Shown: piece after piece, positions 11,176 through 22,809 of the stretch
How positions within the stretch are numbered: the first letter of the stretch is position 1
How the letters are laid out: each line of letters opens with the position of its first letter
Source: Armigeres subalbatus
Taxonomy: Eukaryota > Arthropoda > Insecta > Diptera > Culicidae
NCBI RefSeq assembly: GCF_024139115.2
Contig: NC_085141.1
Location: forward strand, 399,368,042 to 399,432,041
Direction of reading: 5' to 3'
DNA length: 64,000 bases
The notes under the pieces: model-generated
Told to the model about the DNA's origin: nothing
Databases searched by the model: none
What the model saw: the letters and a program-made list of their open reading frames with translations, nothing else
Position numbers and translations under genes: made by a program

Positions 11176-11325
11176 CTATTTTTTCCTGACCGAGGTCCTG
11201 ACGTAGTCAAAGAGGCTGAATCGAAAGTAAATTCCATCATAAATCCAGAACATGTTGGACATCATAAAAAATATCACGCCTAATGGAAATCTGTTAAATT
11301 TTAATTTCTGTCCTCTCCAATAGAC
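11176..11325 (-). CDS. Last coding exon of an unidentified membrane protein
   Basis: Too short for ordinary ORF calls. After a possible acceptor AAAG at 11326-11329 the minus strand encodes about 49 residues (from VYWRGQKLKF to SVRKK) ending with stop TAG at 11176-11178. It contains one strongly hydrophobic segment (PLGVIFFMMSNMFWI) and a dilysine C-terminus (RKK), the pattern of an ER-retrieved membrane protein. An in-frame TAA lies just upstream of the acceptor, so the remainder must come from an upstream exon. I do not recognise the family. It converges on the RRM gene with about 15 bases between its stop and the AATAAA. Confidence 0.4.
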   Translation of the reverse strand, partial: VYWRGQKLKFNRFPLGVIFFMMSNMFWIYDGIYFRFSLFDYVRTSVRKK

Positions 11326-11641
11326 CTTTCCCGTGAAAAAATATTATTTGCTTTAATGGTTCTTTTTATTTTTCTGAGACACTTTTCCCAAGAGACCTGT
11401 ATTTTTTTACGACCGGAACTATTGAAAAACAATCAAAAACTTTTTTTTGATTTTTTCACCCCTGTTTCCACTATTCTTTTTTTCTCCACAAAATCCATTG
11501 AACCCAAGTATACCCTTTTGAATCCTGTCATTTTGTGTGGTGAATTTGAATTTGTGTTTGTTTTGCTTTCTTATTTACAAAACGTTCTTTGAATTTAACA
11601 AATTTACGCTAGAAAACTAAAATTATTTAGAAAATTCGTAG

Positions 11642-11862
11642 AGTTTCTGAGATTACTGGCTTTTAAGAATAATGCCGAGGATGAACTTCAACTGAAAAAC
11701 GAGCTTTTTATGATGCCGCCAGTCGAACAAGGGAATTCAACACTGATAAATGTGGCAGAAGCATTATTGGAAGCGTTCGACGGTTGTCCAGATGAAGCCC
11801 AGCCTCACCTGTTCAGCTACGTAGTAAGCGAAGGATGTACCATGTTCAGGGGATCCAGATGA
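11642..11862 (+). CDS. Possible terminal exon, unrecognised
   Basis: After TAG at 11639-11641 a frame of 73 codons runs to TGA at 11860. The composition is protein-like (leucine-rich helices, EALLEAFDGCPDEAQPHLF) and unlike the flanking AT-rich DNA. No ATG, no upstream exon seen and no family recognised; it may be a relic exon. Confidence 0.3.
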
Positions 11863-12430
11863 GTTCCCTGCCGAAAAAGTAAGAGTGATTGTCGTAAACC
11901 TTCTGAGTCTATTTTCATATGACGATATTTGATTTGACAAATGTTGCCGTTTTTATGTGTAGTGTCGGAAGCAACGTCACAGCCGATCGTCCGTTCCGGG
12001 GGAATGCGAGTGATCCGGCGAGTTTGATATTCCATCACACTTACGTAGTCTATGCTTTTAACCTGGTACGTGGGTACCAGCGGAATCACGGAGACAGTCC
12101 TAAGATTTTATTTAAGGATGCGGAACTCGCCCGCGCGTATGAAATTCAAACATTCACCATCCGCTGCTGGCCGGACGAAACGGAAAGGTTTTGAATTCCA
12201 AAAAGTAGTGTACGGACGGGCGACGAGGAGTAAAGGTGATGTTTTGCAGCAGTCGCGTGACTTCATGAGTTGTCTCCTCCGTCATTCGGTGCACTACGAC
12301 GCGAAGACTCGGAGCTGGTTGCTGCAGCGCGTATGGCAAGGCGGTGAGCAATAGTTGACCATTTGGAGTAACTTACTGCGAGTCGTGAATCTGGCCCCGA
12401 TCACGATACGAGCGAGGGAGTCCTGCCTAA
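11863..12430. other. No recognised gene
   Basis: Overlapping short ORFs on both strands, none with a motif I recognise. Confidence 0.35.
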
Positions 12431-12600
12431 AGGCTGCCTCACACCTCGGGAAAATTTTCCAGCGGATTTTGAGCCCCGTGTATTTTAAATGGGGCCGGGA
12501 TTTTGATTTTCCGTGTCCAAATTCCGAAAACATCGCATATGCAAAAATGCATGGGGAAAAAATCCGCGAACCAAATTCCCGAGGTGTGAGGCTACCTTAA
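12428..12600. mobile_element. PIF/Harbinger-like MITE (TAA duplications)
   Basis: Element 12431-12597 (167 bp) is flanked by TAA on both sides. Termini are inverted: AGGCTGCCTCACACCTCGGG left and the complement of AGGTAGCCTCACACCTCGGG right. A TWA target duplication is typical of PIF/Harbinger; no coding capacity. Confidence 0.75.
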
Positions 12601-13228
12601 TCCCCTTTTCGGGTGATTGGTGGATTAGTGTGTGATGAGAAATGTGCGCCTTGGAATTCCGAGTGTGCGAGCATGTTCCGTAACAGAAAATTTTACGGAA
12701 CTAAACGGGAACCAAAAGATTGTGTATGGCCTGTCTCTTTTTGAATTCGTGAGTTTAGGATTGTTTATGGTGTGTAGGCGAAAGAGCAATCATTTCACAT
12801 ACAGGTATCACTGATCAATGTATAAATTAAATGAGTGCGTGCAAATCAATTAATATAAACCTACATTATTATTTGGGAGTAAGCCCCTGTTCGTGGATGA
12901 TGGAGTCACGTGTCTGTATATTGTTAAATTTTTGAAATAATTCGTTGTTTTATGCAACACATTGCTAGTATTGTAAGTACACAATATAATAAACTTTGAG
13001 TCCTGCTAAAAGATTAACAATAACAAAGAAAATTAAACTAGTTCCGAATCTGGCTATACTATTGATAAGTACTGAAGTAAGTGCTTAAATCCCGGTAACA
13101 TTCAATGAATTATTGGCAGTAACTGGTCCAATTCTACCCGCCGCTTCCAGCATCCAGGCGCTATCGTATATGCGCAAATAGCCAGCATGAGTTAACTTCC
13201 AGAAGTTTGTATGGCGAAAGACAGCTAA
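12601..13228. other. No recognised gene
   Basis: AT-rich sequence with only short ORFs. Confidence 0.35.
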
Positions 13229-13381
13229 TACTAAAGACACACTTGTGGTACAAGTACCATGGTTATATACCCTAGTACATATTGTACCATGGTTTTCCAC
13301 GTTGTACCAGCATGGTACAAGGTGACACACTAGTGGTACAACTTGTACCATGGTACGAATACCACCAGTGTGTCATTAGTA
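13229..13381. mobile_element. Foldback MITE with TA flanks
   Basis: Element 13231-13379 (149 bp): left CTAAAGACACACTTGTGGTA, right the complement of CTAATGACACACTGGTGGTA, with further internal self-complementarity (GTACCATGGT). TA on both sides is consistent with a Tc1/mariner-type target. Confidence 0.65.
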
Positions 13382-13589
13382 TAACGCTGGTTTTCTCAAA
13401 ACTATGAACTTTTCATGAAAAACTATTTGGTACTGGTTATGCAGTAAGGTGTCCGCTACTACGCCTACCGAATATTTTTTCGATGAAGGTGCTTAATTTT
13501 AATAAATCGAACCTTAGATGCCTTTCGCCATACTGATTCCAGGAAGTTAACTCCTAGTATGCCGCTGTGAGCACACTCAAAGCGGGCGA

Positions 13590-14068
13590 ATCATTAAGTT
13601 TGAATTAGCATTAGCATTAGCATTAGCATTTAGCAGTTCGCACAAATTCGTAGGTGGTACAAGCCAAGATTATTGTATGAGAGTAGCATCACTTTCATCC
13701 GTTACCACAGATATTGATTTGGGACTAATCACTAACTCTTAGATGGAAGCAATGTACTCTCCAATAGTCGAGATCTGTCCTGGCCACGTCCTTGCGAATG
13801 CTGAGGAAAGGGAAGGATGATTTGTTGGACACCTACTTAAGAAAGATGCAGAGAACTCTACGACCTCTCATAGGTGTCACGGGAGGTTTTGGGATTGTGT
13901 GGAAAGTTATAACAGTAGGAATCGTCTTGGTATAACGTGAAACACAGAAAGAACTAAGATAGAAGTAGGAAAGGGTCGAGCCTGGAATTGAACCCACGAC
14001 CTCCTGCTTATAAGGCAGAAGCGGTAGCCACTAGACCACCGAGCTCGTCTGATCATTAAGTTTGAATT
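13590..14068 (-). mobile_element. tRNA-derived SINE, 445 bp
   Basis: The minus strand begins at 14051 with a tRNA-like head: A box TGGTCTAGTGG and B box GGTTCAATTCC, with a 7-bp anticodon stem. The body runs left to a tail of TAATGC units (13607-13630). Both ends carry the 17-base duplication ATCATTAAGTTTGAATT (13590-13606 and 14052-14068), which proves retrotransposition and sets the boundaries. Pol III transcription is expected from the boxes. Confidence 0.85.
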
Positions 14069-14567
14069 GCACAAAAACGTGCCGGATAGTACATAAATAT
14101 TGAAATATCATATTATTTTATCATATTATAAAATATTAAAATCACTTTAGCTCTGAACCATCAATATGGGCCAAGGAATTTTCCAATAGATTCGAAGGGT
14201 TGACCGGTATCCAAAGGGAAGATCCATTAATTACATAACACAACAATCGGCTATTTTCAACTCCCCTCCGCCCTGTCACACTTCTTGAAGCATATGAAAA
14301 TTTTGTACGACTCATCACACTTCAGGCAACCTCCCCCCTCTCTCAAAATTACGTAACTTATTGAAGGTCCCACATTTAATTTCCCTGTTAAGAATACTTT
14401 TCAAAATATATTTGCTACTTATCGAGCAGACCATGAGGGCAGCAGACCTAGTCCAGTCTTAATCATTCATTACACTGAAACAACATATTTTTTTGTTTGC
14501 TTCATTTAGGTGGTTTTTTAATCTGACTTAGTTCGTCACGGCAATATACACTTTACAACTGAATCAA
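14069..14567. other. No recognised gene
   Basis: AT-rich, no supported coding region or repeat boundary. Confidence 0.35.
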
Positions 14568-14701
14568 TAGTGCTGTCCAATGAGAGCTTAAAGTAGCTCG
14601 AAGTTTCTCCCTGTCCTGCTCATGCCCATTTGTTGACAAAAAAGAACGAGCAGGACGGGAACAACTTCGAGCTACTTCGAGCTGCTCATTGGACAGCACT
14701 A
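14568..14701. mobile_element. Foldback MITE, TA flanks
   Basis: Element 14570-14699 (130 bp) with inverted arms starting GTGCTGTCCAATGAG and ending in its near complement; inner arms GAGCAGGACRGG are also complementary around a short loop. TA on both sides. Confidence 0.7.
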
Positions 14702-15221
14702 ATTGTTTTCTAATACATGATTAGCTGATGGTTTGTATCTGTAGGCTTCTACTAATGTATGAAAAGTCAAACCATTTCATGAAGTCAAACCAATTCATAG
14801 GATCCCGTACAGGGTTTGCAGAAATCACTATTATTAGATAACGAACAAAGATAAAAGAGAGGCAAAAACTTTTTCGAATTATTAAAACCTATTATAGCAT
14901 CAGCCATCAAACTTGTCTACAAGTGCGAAAAAACTGTTTTGCCATTTGATTTTATTTCCTTTTGTATTCATCTGAAAAATGGAATGAGACTGCCTGATCC
15001 GCACAGTACTTTAAACACTCGATCTCGTATTCTCTCGCTCGTAAACACACTCTAATAAACTCTTTTCCTGTTCTATTGGTCTGAACAGTTAGTGATCAAC
15101 TAAGTCTTTCAACTGGCTCTTACCAGTTTAGATCGAGTGATGAAAATTACCTATACCGATCAGGAAACGGAAAAATGGAAATTATGCTACACTATAAATA
15201 GTGCTATAACAAACACGAGTT

Positions 15222-15573
15222 TTACTGCTCATCCTTGAGATCCTCGTCATCGCCAGTAGGTTGAGGAGAGCCGCCAGTGGTGGCATAGAGCTTGGATATT
15301 ATGGGTTGCAAAACGTCTTCAAGTTCCTTCTTCTGCTTCTTACAGTCTTCGGAGTCGGCATCCTGGTTTTCTTCAAGCCATTTGATCTTCTCGTCGATGG
15401 CTCCCTCCGTATTAGCATCACCGATCATATTGACGGTCACCCAGTAATTCCTAGTCTTCGAGCAGGTTCTTGAGACTTTAAACATACATTTTCAATTCCA
15501 TTCATGCATCGACATGTTCCTTCAGCTTCTTGTTGTCGTCGGCGAAACTTTCAGCGTCCTTGATAATCGTTTG
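15222..15573 (-). pseudogene. Hsc70-3: BiP/GRP78 (Hsc70-3) C-terminal pseudogene fragment
   Basis: On the minus strand 15573 to 15508 reads IIKDAESFADDNKKLKEH, then stops and frame changes, then 15485-15222 reads [19 protein letters not shown]...[16 protein letters not shown] and ends LKDEQ. These are the C-terminal lid of the ER Hsp70 chaperone BiP. The ER-retention KDEL is altered to KDEQ, the segment between is scrambled with stops, and nothing upstream matches the ATPase domain. It is a decayed partial copy, not a working chaperone. No poly(A) or duplication was found, so the mechanism of copying is unknown. Confidence 0.8.
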
Positions 15574-16760
15574 GGAAAAATACAAAACATAGGTGTTTGG
15601 TCGGACGGGAAAGGTCTATTCACTTTAATAGGTACTTACCAGGGTACTTACGGAGCAATACTGAAAGCGCTCTGCTACGTTCCATCCGACGTGACTTTGT
15701 TGTTTCGAAGCGCCAGGCCCTCTTTTATTCCCCTTTTCATTGCCGGCCAGTCGCCTCCGCTCGGCATCGACAATGAGTATTTCGAGGTACCATCCAGGGT
15801 TAGACGACAATCGCATCCATGATATCCCTCGACGATGTTGTGTACTCTTCATGGATCCAGAGTGCTGCTCGTTGAATTTTTAGAGAATTGGCAGCTGGGA
15901 AAACTTCTGAGTTTCTAGATATTACAGTTGCAGTGAAATTTGATGTAACAACAGGGAAGAGTTCCGACCAGGAGTTAAGGATACTTTCCGTTGCCTCCAT
16001 TGCCATTGTGAGTCTTGGAAGCATTCTTCTAAAGTACAAACCATCAAGACATGAAGATAAATAGATCAATGTTTTTTTCTGATCGGCGTGTAACATTGAA
16101 ATGCATTAATGCAAGCGAAATAAAACACATTCTGCTCCGTACCCAAAAAGTTTGCAATCAATTACGGCTCGTCTGGGTGGTAGGTCCTACCCGAAGTATT
16201 TGTAGATAGAGCACGGTATTCCTTCTAACATACGAATGGTGGTGTTTAAGAAAAGCTCGAATAGCTGGGATCATAAATTCCAGGAGTTTCCGGCTTGCTT
16301 GCAATCATCTCCTGCAGCCAAACACCATATGGTAAAGTCTTCGGCAGGATTTCCCAGTGAAGCACCACAACTTCTTGACTGTGTGATTCTGCAGTGGAAG
16401 TGCGAACCGGATGATTCGTCATCAGAAGGTTCGGTAGACGTTCCTCGTTCAACGGTATATATATCGATCACATTTTACGGTCATCCGACAATTCTGCAAC
16501 AAAAACATACTGCGTCAAAATAATTCGAATATTTATTTGACAGTAGGCACATATTTTGTCGAGTTTCAAAGAAATATTCATTTACCTACCTGAAAATGAA
16601 AAAACTTCCCCAATTTTTTGCCATCAAAAACACGCAAACGAAAACGACAGTCCATGGAAATGACAACTGATGTCAAACTGACGTGATTAGAATTGAGGGG
16701 CTTCTCAATGGTCGAGTGATTGTAATAATTGTAATCCGTCACTCCCCAGGGGTATATAGT
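15574..16760. other. No recognised gene
   Basis: Contains a 98-codon minus-strand ORF (16096-15800) with protein-like composition (MLPRLTMAMEATESILNSWSELF) that I do not recognise, and no other support. Possibly a relic exon. Confidence 0.3.
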
Positions 16761-16935
16761 GGTGCCCGAAAAAATGGCCACCCCTCCGTCTATGTATTCG
16801 TCAATGCTCTAACTCCGTTATTAGTTGAATTCTAATAACGAACCATTAGGCAAAGTTGTATAGAAAAACCTTCGCACTAGAAGTCCACCATACAACATAT
16901 TTTGAAATTCAGCTTCTGGAATGTGTTATTGCTCA
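16761..16935 (-). repeat. Dispersed repeat, copy 2 (inverted)
   Basis: Reverse-complement relative of 10041-10303. Confidence 0.65.
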
Positions 16936-17654
16936 TTAGACAGGAATCATATGCCGATACTTTCATAAGCCTTGGTCAAACGGATTGCCTGACAAACGGA
17001 TTGAGAATGCAGTAAAGTTGGACATGGGAAGCCTAGATATCAAAGTCCAGTGTCGAAAACATTTTAAATCCACATTTCTGGTCAGATTAGACGGTCATCC
17101 ACATAAATGCATCAATTAGTTGGTAAAACTCGTTCAAAGCCTCCGCTTCTGAATAGATATTGGAAAATGTCCTGGAAATGAAATATTATTAGAATTTTTT
17201 AAAATCGAAGCTAATAGCAAATGCAACCGCTTTTTCTGCTTTTCAGTAAATAAATAAACAAAATGAATTGTTGCTAAGACACCTTGCAGCGTCGAAAGCA
17301 ATTCGGCGTCGGAAGCAGTTACTGTCAAATTATTTTATGGCAGTCGCCATTATGGCGAGCGTGGAAAGCTGGATAGTTCTTCTTGACAACACTGTTGGTT
17401 TTCAGAAAGAGCTTCCCTTCTGAGCTTCGGCAAACAAACTGGAAAGTACTCTGTAACTGAACATGAATAAACACGTTTTTGTATTCGCTTTTTGAATCGC
17501 GGTGTTTCGTTTATTATTCCAGATTCCCGGCCGAATTTCCAATCCCTTAAAAAATTCCCTCCAGTAATACTTCAAGGATCTGTGACCATTTCGCTCACTA
17601 CTTTGCGTGAACAACGCGCACATCGATGCCTCTTGTACTTCCTATACACCACAT
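16936..17654. other. No recognised gene
   Basis: Short ORFs only. Confidence 0.35.
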
Positions 17655-17850
17655 ATGCATGGGGCAGGGACTACGTCCAAGGGCTTGACAGCCCCTCCCC
17701 TGGGGTCTGTGAGTCAGGAAGAACTGCCTAGGACGTGGTGGGGTTTAGCAGTGGGCTCTGCCAAATCGCTCCCAAAAAGCCAAAAGTGGCCGTAAGCAGA
17801 CCCTATCATTTATCAAAACGACTGTGTGCCGCTTAAAAATCACAAGCCCA
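17655..17850 (+). repeat. Orphan RTE-type 5' leader fragment
   Basis: Starts GGGCAGGGACTACGTCCAAG and contains GTGTGCCGCT, matching the head of the RTE element at 9370-9180. No RTE coding region follows. Confidence 0.6.
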
Positions 17851-17943
17851 GGGAGTGAATTCGGCACATCAGGGTTGATCCCAGTAAGATCCTGAAATAT
17901 GGTATACTGGTTGCATGTTATTGGACTTTGTCTTTGGATTTTG

Positions 17944-18091
17944 AAATCTCGCTTAACTTTTCAAAAGGACCTAAGTAACATTTTTTTCATGAATTAATTT
18001 GAATAGCGCAATCAACAGAACAGCATGAAATCTATTGATTTCAGCATTCAAATTAATTCATGAAAAAAATGTTACTTAGGTCCTTTTGAAA
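17944..18091. mobile_element. Palindromic MITE, copy 1 (right end truncated)
   Basis: Left arm CTCGCTTAACTTTTCAAAAG and right arm containing CTTTTGAAA frame about 145 bp; the outermost bases of the right arm are missing. Complete copy at 59021-59175. Confidence 0.7.
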
Positions 18092-18903
18092 GGAGTAAGG
18101 CCGAGTGGCACCGACCTGAAACGGCGAATAGGCAAATTGTCAGGCTGTCTTCCGTCCCATAGAACCTTGGTGGGCCTTGTAGCACGCGGAACAATCTTGC
18201 CACTCAGTTGCCAGCTGAGTGGGAGTAGGCTCAAATGCTCATTCCTGATTAGCGCTGATCTGACTCTGAGCACGAAAGTGTTAACCCTTGCATGGCCTCC
18301 CTGCATGTCGCATAAATAACCATGGGATCGCGAAGGCACCAGCAGAATTCGACAGCAGCCGCAAGGGGGACCCAACAGTCATTAAATCTTCTAAAATTAT
18401 CAAATAGACGAAGGCGGCGGCAAAGAGGATCTTTTCTCCAGACGCAGACGGCCTTGAGAGATCTCCCCAAAGATCGCCGGGGGAAAGCGAAGGAGAAGCC
18501 CATGGAGGGTCTGAGGAGGTGTCGGTCGAAGTGAAGATGGACGGTCCCACCCTGACCCAAGTCATCAATTCGGTGATTGCGAACCACGAAGAACGCGGTG
18601 GCCAGACGATGGAGGTGACCACGGATGTTTCGGACGTGATCATGTCGTTTCTGGACAACCGTGTTAATTACAGCAAGGATCTCAAACCTGCTGTACAGGC
18701 GCTCTGCGCCCTAGTAGTGGAGGCAAAGCCCGAGTGGAGGACCCTACTAGAGGCCAGTAAGAGTGTGGAGCGAGAAATCCGCAAACTTACAAAGGAGCGG
18801 AAACTGTCGGAACACCAGACGGAGAAGAAAAAATAGGAGGCTGAATCGAAGATTCGCTTCCTGACCGAAGGGAAACGGTTAGCGGAGAGCCAGACCGAGG
18901 AAC

Positions 18904-19170
18904 TCCACAGCACAGAGAAACAGACGTCTCACTCAACACATGTTCCATCGTCCACCTTTTTAACGGAGGATTCAAATTTTTGTAGGTGGTCAATCGGCCA
19001 CCAATGGCGCTTCCATCGGATTTGCTGGTGTTTGACGTTTGCACACTATTGCCATCTGGTTGCCGTTTGGCCACACACACTCCATTTAGCACTGGGCGAT
19101 AATGCTTCCGTGACGATGATTTTGATTGCATTTTGTTCTAAGTGAGACGTCTGTTTCTCTGTGTCCACAG
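18904..19170. mobile_element. CACAGA-family DNA element, 253 bp, 7-bp duplication
   Basis: Element 18911-19163 begins CACAGAGAAACAGACGTCTC and ends in the exact complement; TCCACAG flanks it on both sides (18904-18910 and 19164-19170). It interrupts the ORF1 remnant. A longer relative is at 19882-21382 and a partial one near 46165-46337. Confidence 0.8.
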
Positions 19171-19307
19171 GATGATGGCCGTGACAGCTTAGTAAGGTTA
19201 CGCAGGAGGCGAACCTGAAAGTGGCTACCGAGAGGTCTGCAGCTTCTAAGCGAGAAAGACGGGAGAAGGTTGAGCGGAAGGCCGGCCCTCCCAAGCCGGA
19301 GAAACCA

Positions 19308-19600
19308 CCCAAGTAACCACCAAGCATTAATTATTGCAGGTAATCAATCACAGATCAGCGTATTAGATGCTAATTGCATTAAATCATTTTTATCGATGCA
19401 AAGATGCATTTATTCATCAACTGTCAAGCAACGATGCACTAGTTCTGCATTACGAAAGCAGCGATGCATTTCTTATGTTTTATTTCAACATGTCAAAGTA
19501 ATGAAGCATTATTTCGGTCGTAAAAGGGCCTTTTTCCACTTTATGTCAACTTTAATGGCTGTATTATTTGCAAGGATATAAAGTTCCATGGTTACTTGGG
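19308..19600. mobile_element. CCCAAGTAACC-family MITE, complete copy
   Basis: Begins CCCAAGTAACC and ends GGTTACTTGGG; 293 bp, with CA on both sides as a possible 2-bp duplication. It is the reference for the interrupted copy at 21564-33083. Confidence 0.75.
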
Positions 19601-19874
19601 CAGTACCTCTTCGACGAGGACCACTGAAGCTTGCCGGGAAGAAGACCTCCCATGGTGGGAGGTCGTGAACCCCAAGAAGGCGAGGAGGAGACGTCAGCAG
19701 GCCGCAAAGAGTGCGGTAGGTGGAACGGTGCGCACGTGCGTCTTCCAATGGCAGTGGTAAGCGTAAAGACACAAGCGAGGCGATTATCGTCAAGACTGAC
19801 GATAAAAGCTACGCTGAAGTCTTGAAGACCGTGAGAGTTAGAGAGTGGCCAGAGTAGACGCGAAGATGGCGACG

Positions 19875-21389
19875 ATGTCAGCACAGACAAACAGACGTAA
19901 CACTTGAGAACATATCATCGACCATGACTCTAACGACCAATTTGAATTTGATTGATTACGCGTTTCACAACTAGAGGCGCTAGCGTCGTAATCCTTCGAG
20001 TTTGACATTGCACTCTAGCGCCTTCTGGTGACAATGTCATACGAAACATTGTTTCGTGCAACATGCTCGCAAGATGGTGGTACACTGATAAAAAATATAT
20101 AGTAGCAACAAACACACAGTCATGTTGAAGTTTACCATGCACGATAATAGTACGCATAACCTTAATATTTGTATGAGTTACCACATTATTGTCCACGCTA
20201 CTATATGCATTGACAATCTTGTACTACTGACTCCCATGGTAAATTCAACCGTAGCCTATCTTCTACCACCGTGGGTGCCGTCGAACGGTGATGAACGAAA
20301 ACAACAAGCAGTTTTACGCGATTTTTAATTCGGATCACGCTTTATTAATTTATAAATTATATAAATTAGCGTTTTGGACCAATAACATAGGTAGGTGTGT
20401 ATATTGATAAGAACATTTCGCTTTTGAAAGAGGCATACCTAATTGATAAAATTCTTCTCATTTCCAGAAAAACAAAACGAAGATGGCTTCTGCTCGGCAT
20501 GCCCTTCCCTCGCCGCTTCCGTGTTACATTTCTAATGGAGAATTGTATCTGCGACAATCGGAATATGAACGGCAGCAGCACTATTAAACCATTCAACTTT
20601 TCTGGAGTTAGCTAGCAAAAACTCGCCATGTGCCACCAGTGCCATATTTTGGTAATTATGATGGACATGGATTTAAGCTGACTATTGAATTGACAATTCC
20701 GGTATTTTCGTCAGTATGGGAGAATCAAATGTTCTTCATTCACACAGCAGAATACTGATGGAAGCGGCAGGGCCCTGTAAAGAATGAACTAACTGGAAAC
20801 TCCTGGTGGTACCATGAAGGTTTGATCCGTCTCTACTACTAGCAAAAACTCGCCAGAATGCTTGGTAATTCATTAAATTCTGATAATGCTGCTGTCGTTC
20901 ATATTCGTTCATGTTCAAAAAATTTGAACACCTATTTCGCATTAAAATATGGTAAGCTGCAGAAAATTTGTTGAAAATAAAATGGTTTATTTTAGGTGAA
21001 TGCGTATTTATTTAATTTTTTTTTTGGCAAAATCACAATAAAAAAATGCTCCAGGCAATGCCATGCTACCATGACAATATAGTGACGGAAACCACGCTAC
21101 GTAGTAAAATTTACTATATTTCAAGTTCATCCATGCATAGTAGCAACGGCAAGAACATGGTTAAATCTGTCACATTTCTATGCTCAATGAGGCATAGTAA
21201 AATTTACCGCACTTTGCAGTAGATTCAAATACCTTCTGCGTTCTACCAAAATTAAGTGGTAAAATGTTTTTATTTTCACCTTTGATATTGTTGGCAATAC
21301 CATGCCGCTTCTTTCAGTGTAGAGGAGCTAAGCGATGGATTTTTTAGAAAATTGTTCAAGCTGTTACGTCTGTTTGTCTGTGATGTCAG
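19875..21389. mobile_element. CACAGA-family DNA element, 1501 bp, 7-bp duplication
   Basis: Element 19882-21382 starts CACAGACAAACAGACG and ends in its complement; ATGTCAG flanks it at 19875-19881 and 21383-21389. No recognisable transposase: internal ORFs are short. Contains AT-rich repeats such as TAGTAAAATTTAC near 21100 and 21190. Confidence 0.8.
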
Positions 21390-21627
21390 TTTTAATTTTT
21401 ATGGGATTATTTTACCCATTTTCGATACGAGAACATGTGATCTTAATTGGGGTTAAAGTACCCTTTATTTGTATCACTTTATCATAAGTACCCATTACCC
21501 ATCATAAGTACCCATTTTTTGACAACTTGGTACTGATATGAAAAATGGGTGAATGAAACCCTTCCCAAGTAACCACCAAGCATTAATTAATGCATGTAAT
21601 CAATCACAAATCAGCATATTGAATGCT

Positions 21628-22071
21628 AATTGGGTCCTAAAATGAAGAATCGATATTCGATTTTCTTTCAGGTAACGATGAAGGTAACCATTCTAAACGT
21701 GTCAGTTTTGCTTTAGACTGAAAAATTGAAAAGAATATTGTTTAATTTGAAATTGAAAACTAGATGAAAAATGCTTCCTCGACATTTTCGGTCTTGTTTG
21801 ACGTACGGATTCAAACGCACTAGCAAAACACCGCAGGGCACTTGACTCAACCTTTGACAGTTAATATATGGGGCTGACTTTTTGGGCTGATGGTTCATTC
21901 GTTCTGAAATGTTGCACAGCCCAAAATTTGCCATAAAATGTCTTAAACACAAAAATATTATTTTTAATGATTTAGAATTTTACCAGATTTTTTATATTAC
22001 CGGTACAAGTATTCTTGACCGATGCACTATCGTTTGCAATTATAAACGAGGTAGGGCTTTAGGACCCAATT
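21628..22071. mobile_element. GGGTCCTAAA-family element, AATT duplications
   Basis: Element 21632-22067 (436 bp) has 10-bp inverted termini GGGTCCTAAA and AATT on both sides; the uninterrupted MITE copy has one AATT here. No coding region seen. Confidence 0.75.
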
Positions 22072-22172
22072 GCATTAGATCAGTTTTACCGATGTAAAGA
22101 TGCATTTATTCATCGCCTGTCAAGCAACATACACTAGTTCAGCGTTACGAATGCAGCGATGCATTACTTATG

Positions 22173-22809
22173 TGTCAACACCACTGGGTAATATCGAGGG
22201 GTGAGTGAGAGTTGTCAGAAGTGACAGGCTATTTGTCAGATATGTGTCAGGCGAGAAAGAACATAAAGATACAAAAAAATGTAAAACAATAACAAATGAA
22301 AAGTTGAAATTAAAACGTGGATTTATTAAAGTTAAAATTAATCATTCTTGCTGTAGCTATAAATTTAAAAGGAAATTATTGAAATTTGAAAGTATGAACC
22401 TGTAAGTAAAGAAAAGTTATTCAAATCCAAAATTTAAAAGAAATAGTTAACTTACTTACCTTTGTTGTTGAACAGATTGATCGCACATGAGATTATTGGA
22501 AATAAGCGGAATATTTCAAAATCAATATTTGAAAAATTAAAATAATATAAATCCGGATTATACTGTGTAAAACGTAAGTAAAGAGATACAGTTAGTTGAT
22601 TAAATCTAACAGAGAAATTTAGTACTACATATTAGGAGGAAAAGCAAATCAGGATTGAAGGAGGGTGCACGAGGGATAAAAAAGAAACTACTTTGTAAGT
22701 ATCAAATGAACTGCAAATTGTATCTAAAAATAATGAAATACAAACTATTTTAGTTGAGCTAACCAAAAATAATCAGGTTTGCTACAAATTGGTTCTTCAA
22801 TTCCGAACA
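22173..22809 (+). repeat. BEL/Pao 5' LTR
   Basis: 637 bp, TG...CA ends. It carries a 300-bp internal segment that is deleted from the 3' LTR (after GTCAGAAGTGACA). Confidence 0.9.

Larger units (their letters stand above)
18322..19874 (+). pseudogene. R1/LOA-type non-LTR ORF1, interrupted
   Basis: Frames starting at 18322 and 18519 encode a basic, coiled-coil protein (DVIMSFLDNRVNYSKDLKPAV..., then KSVEREIRKLTKERK) resembling ORF1 of R1/LOA-type elements. The same SKDLK module occurs in the ORF1 copies at 51809-52742 and 63230-64000. After two DNA-element insertions (18911-19163, 19308-19600) it resumes at 19602 with a segment ending IIVKTDDKSYAEVLKTV, typical of this ORF1. Several stops and shifts make it inactive. 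The protein would bind element RNA. Confidence 0.6.

Noticed and set aside
15800..16096. 98-codon minus ORF as a gene
   Set aside because: Protein-like composition but no family and no supporting exon; left as unassigned.
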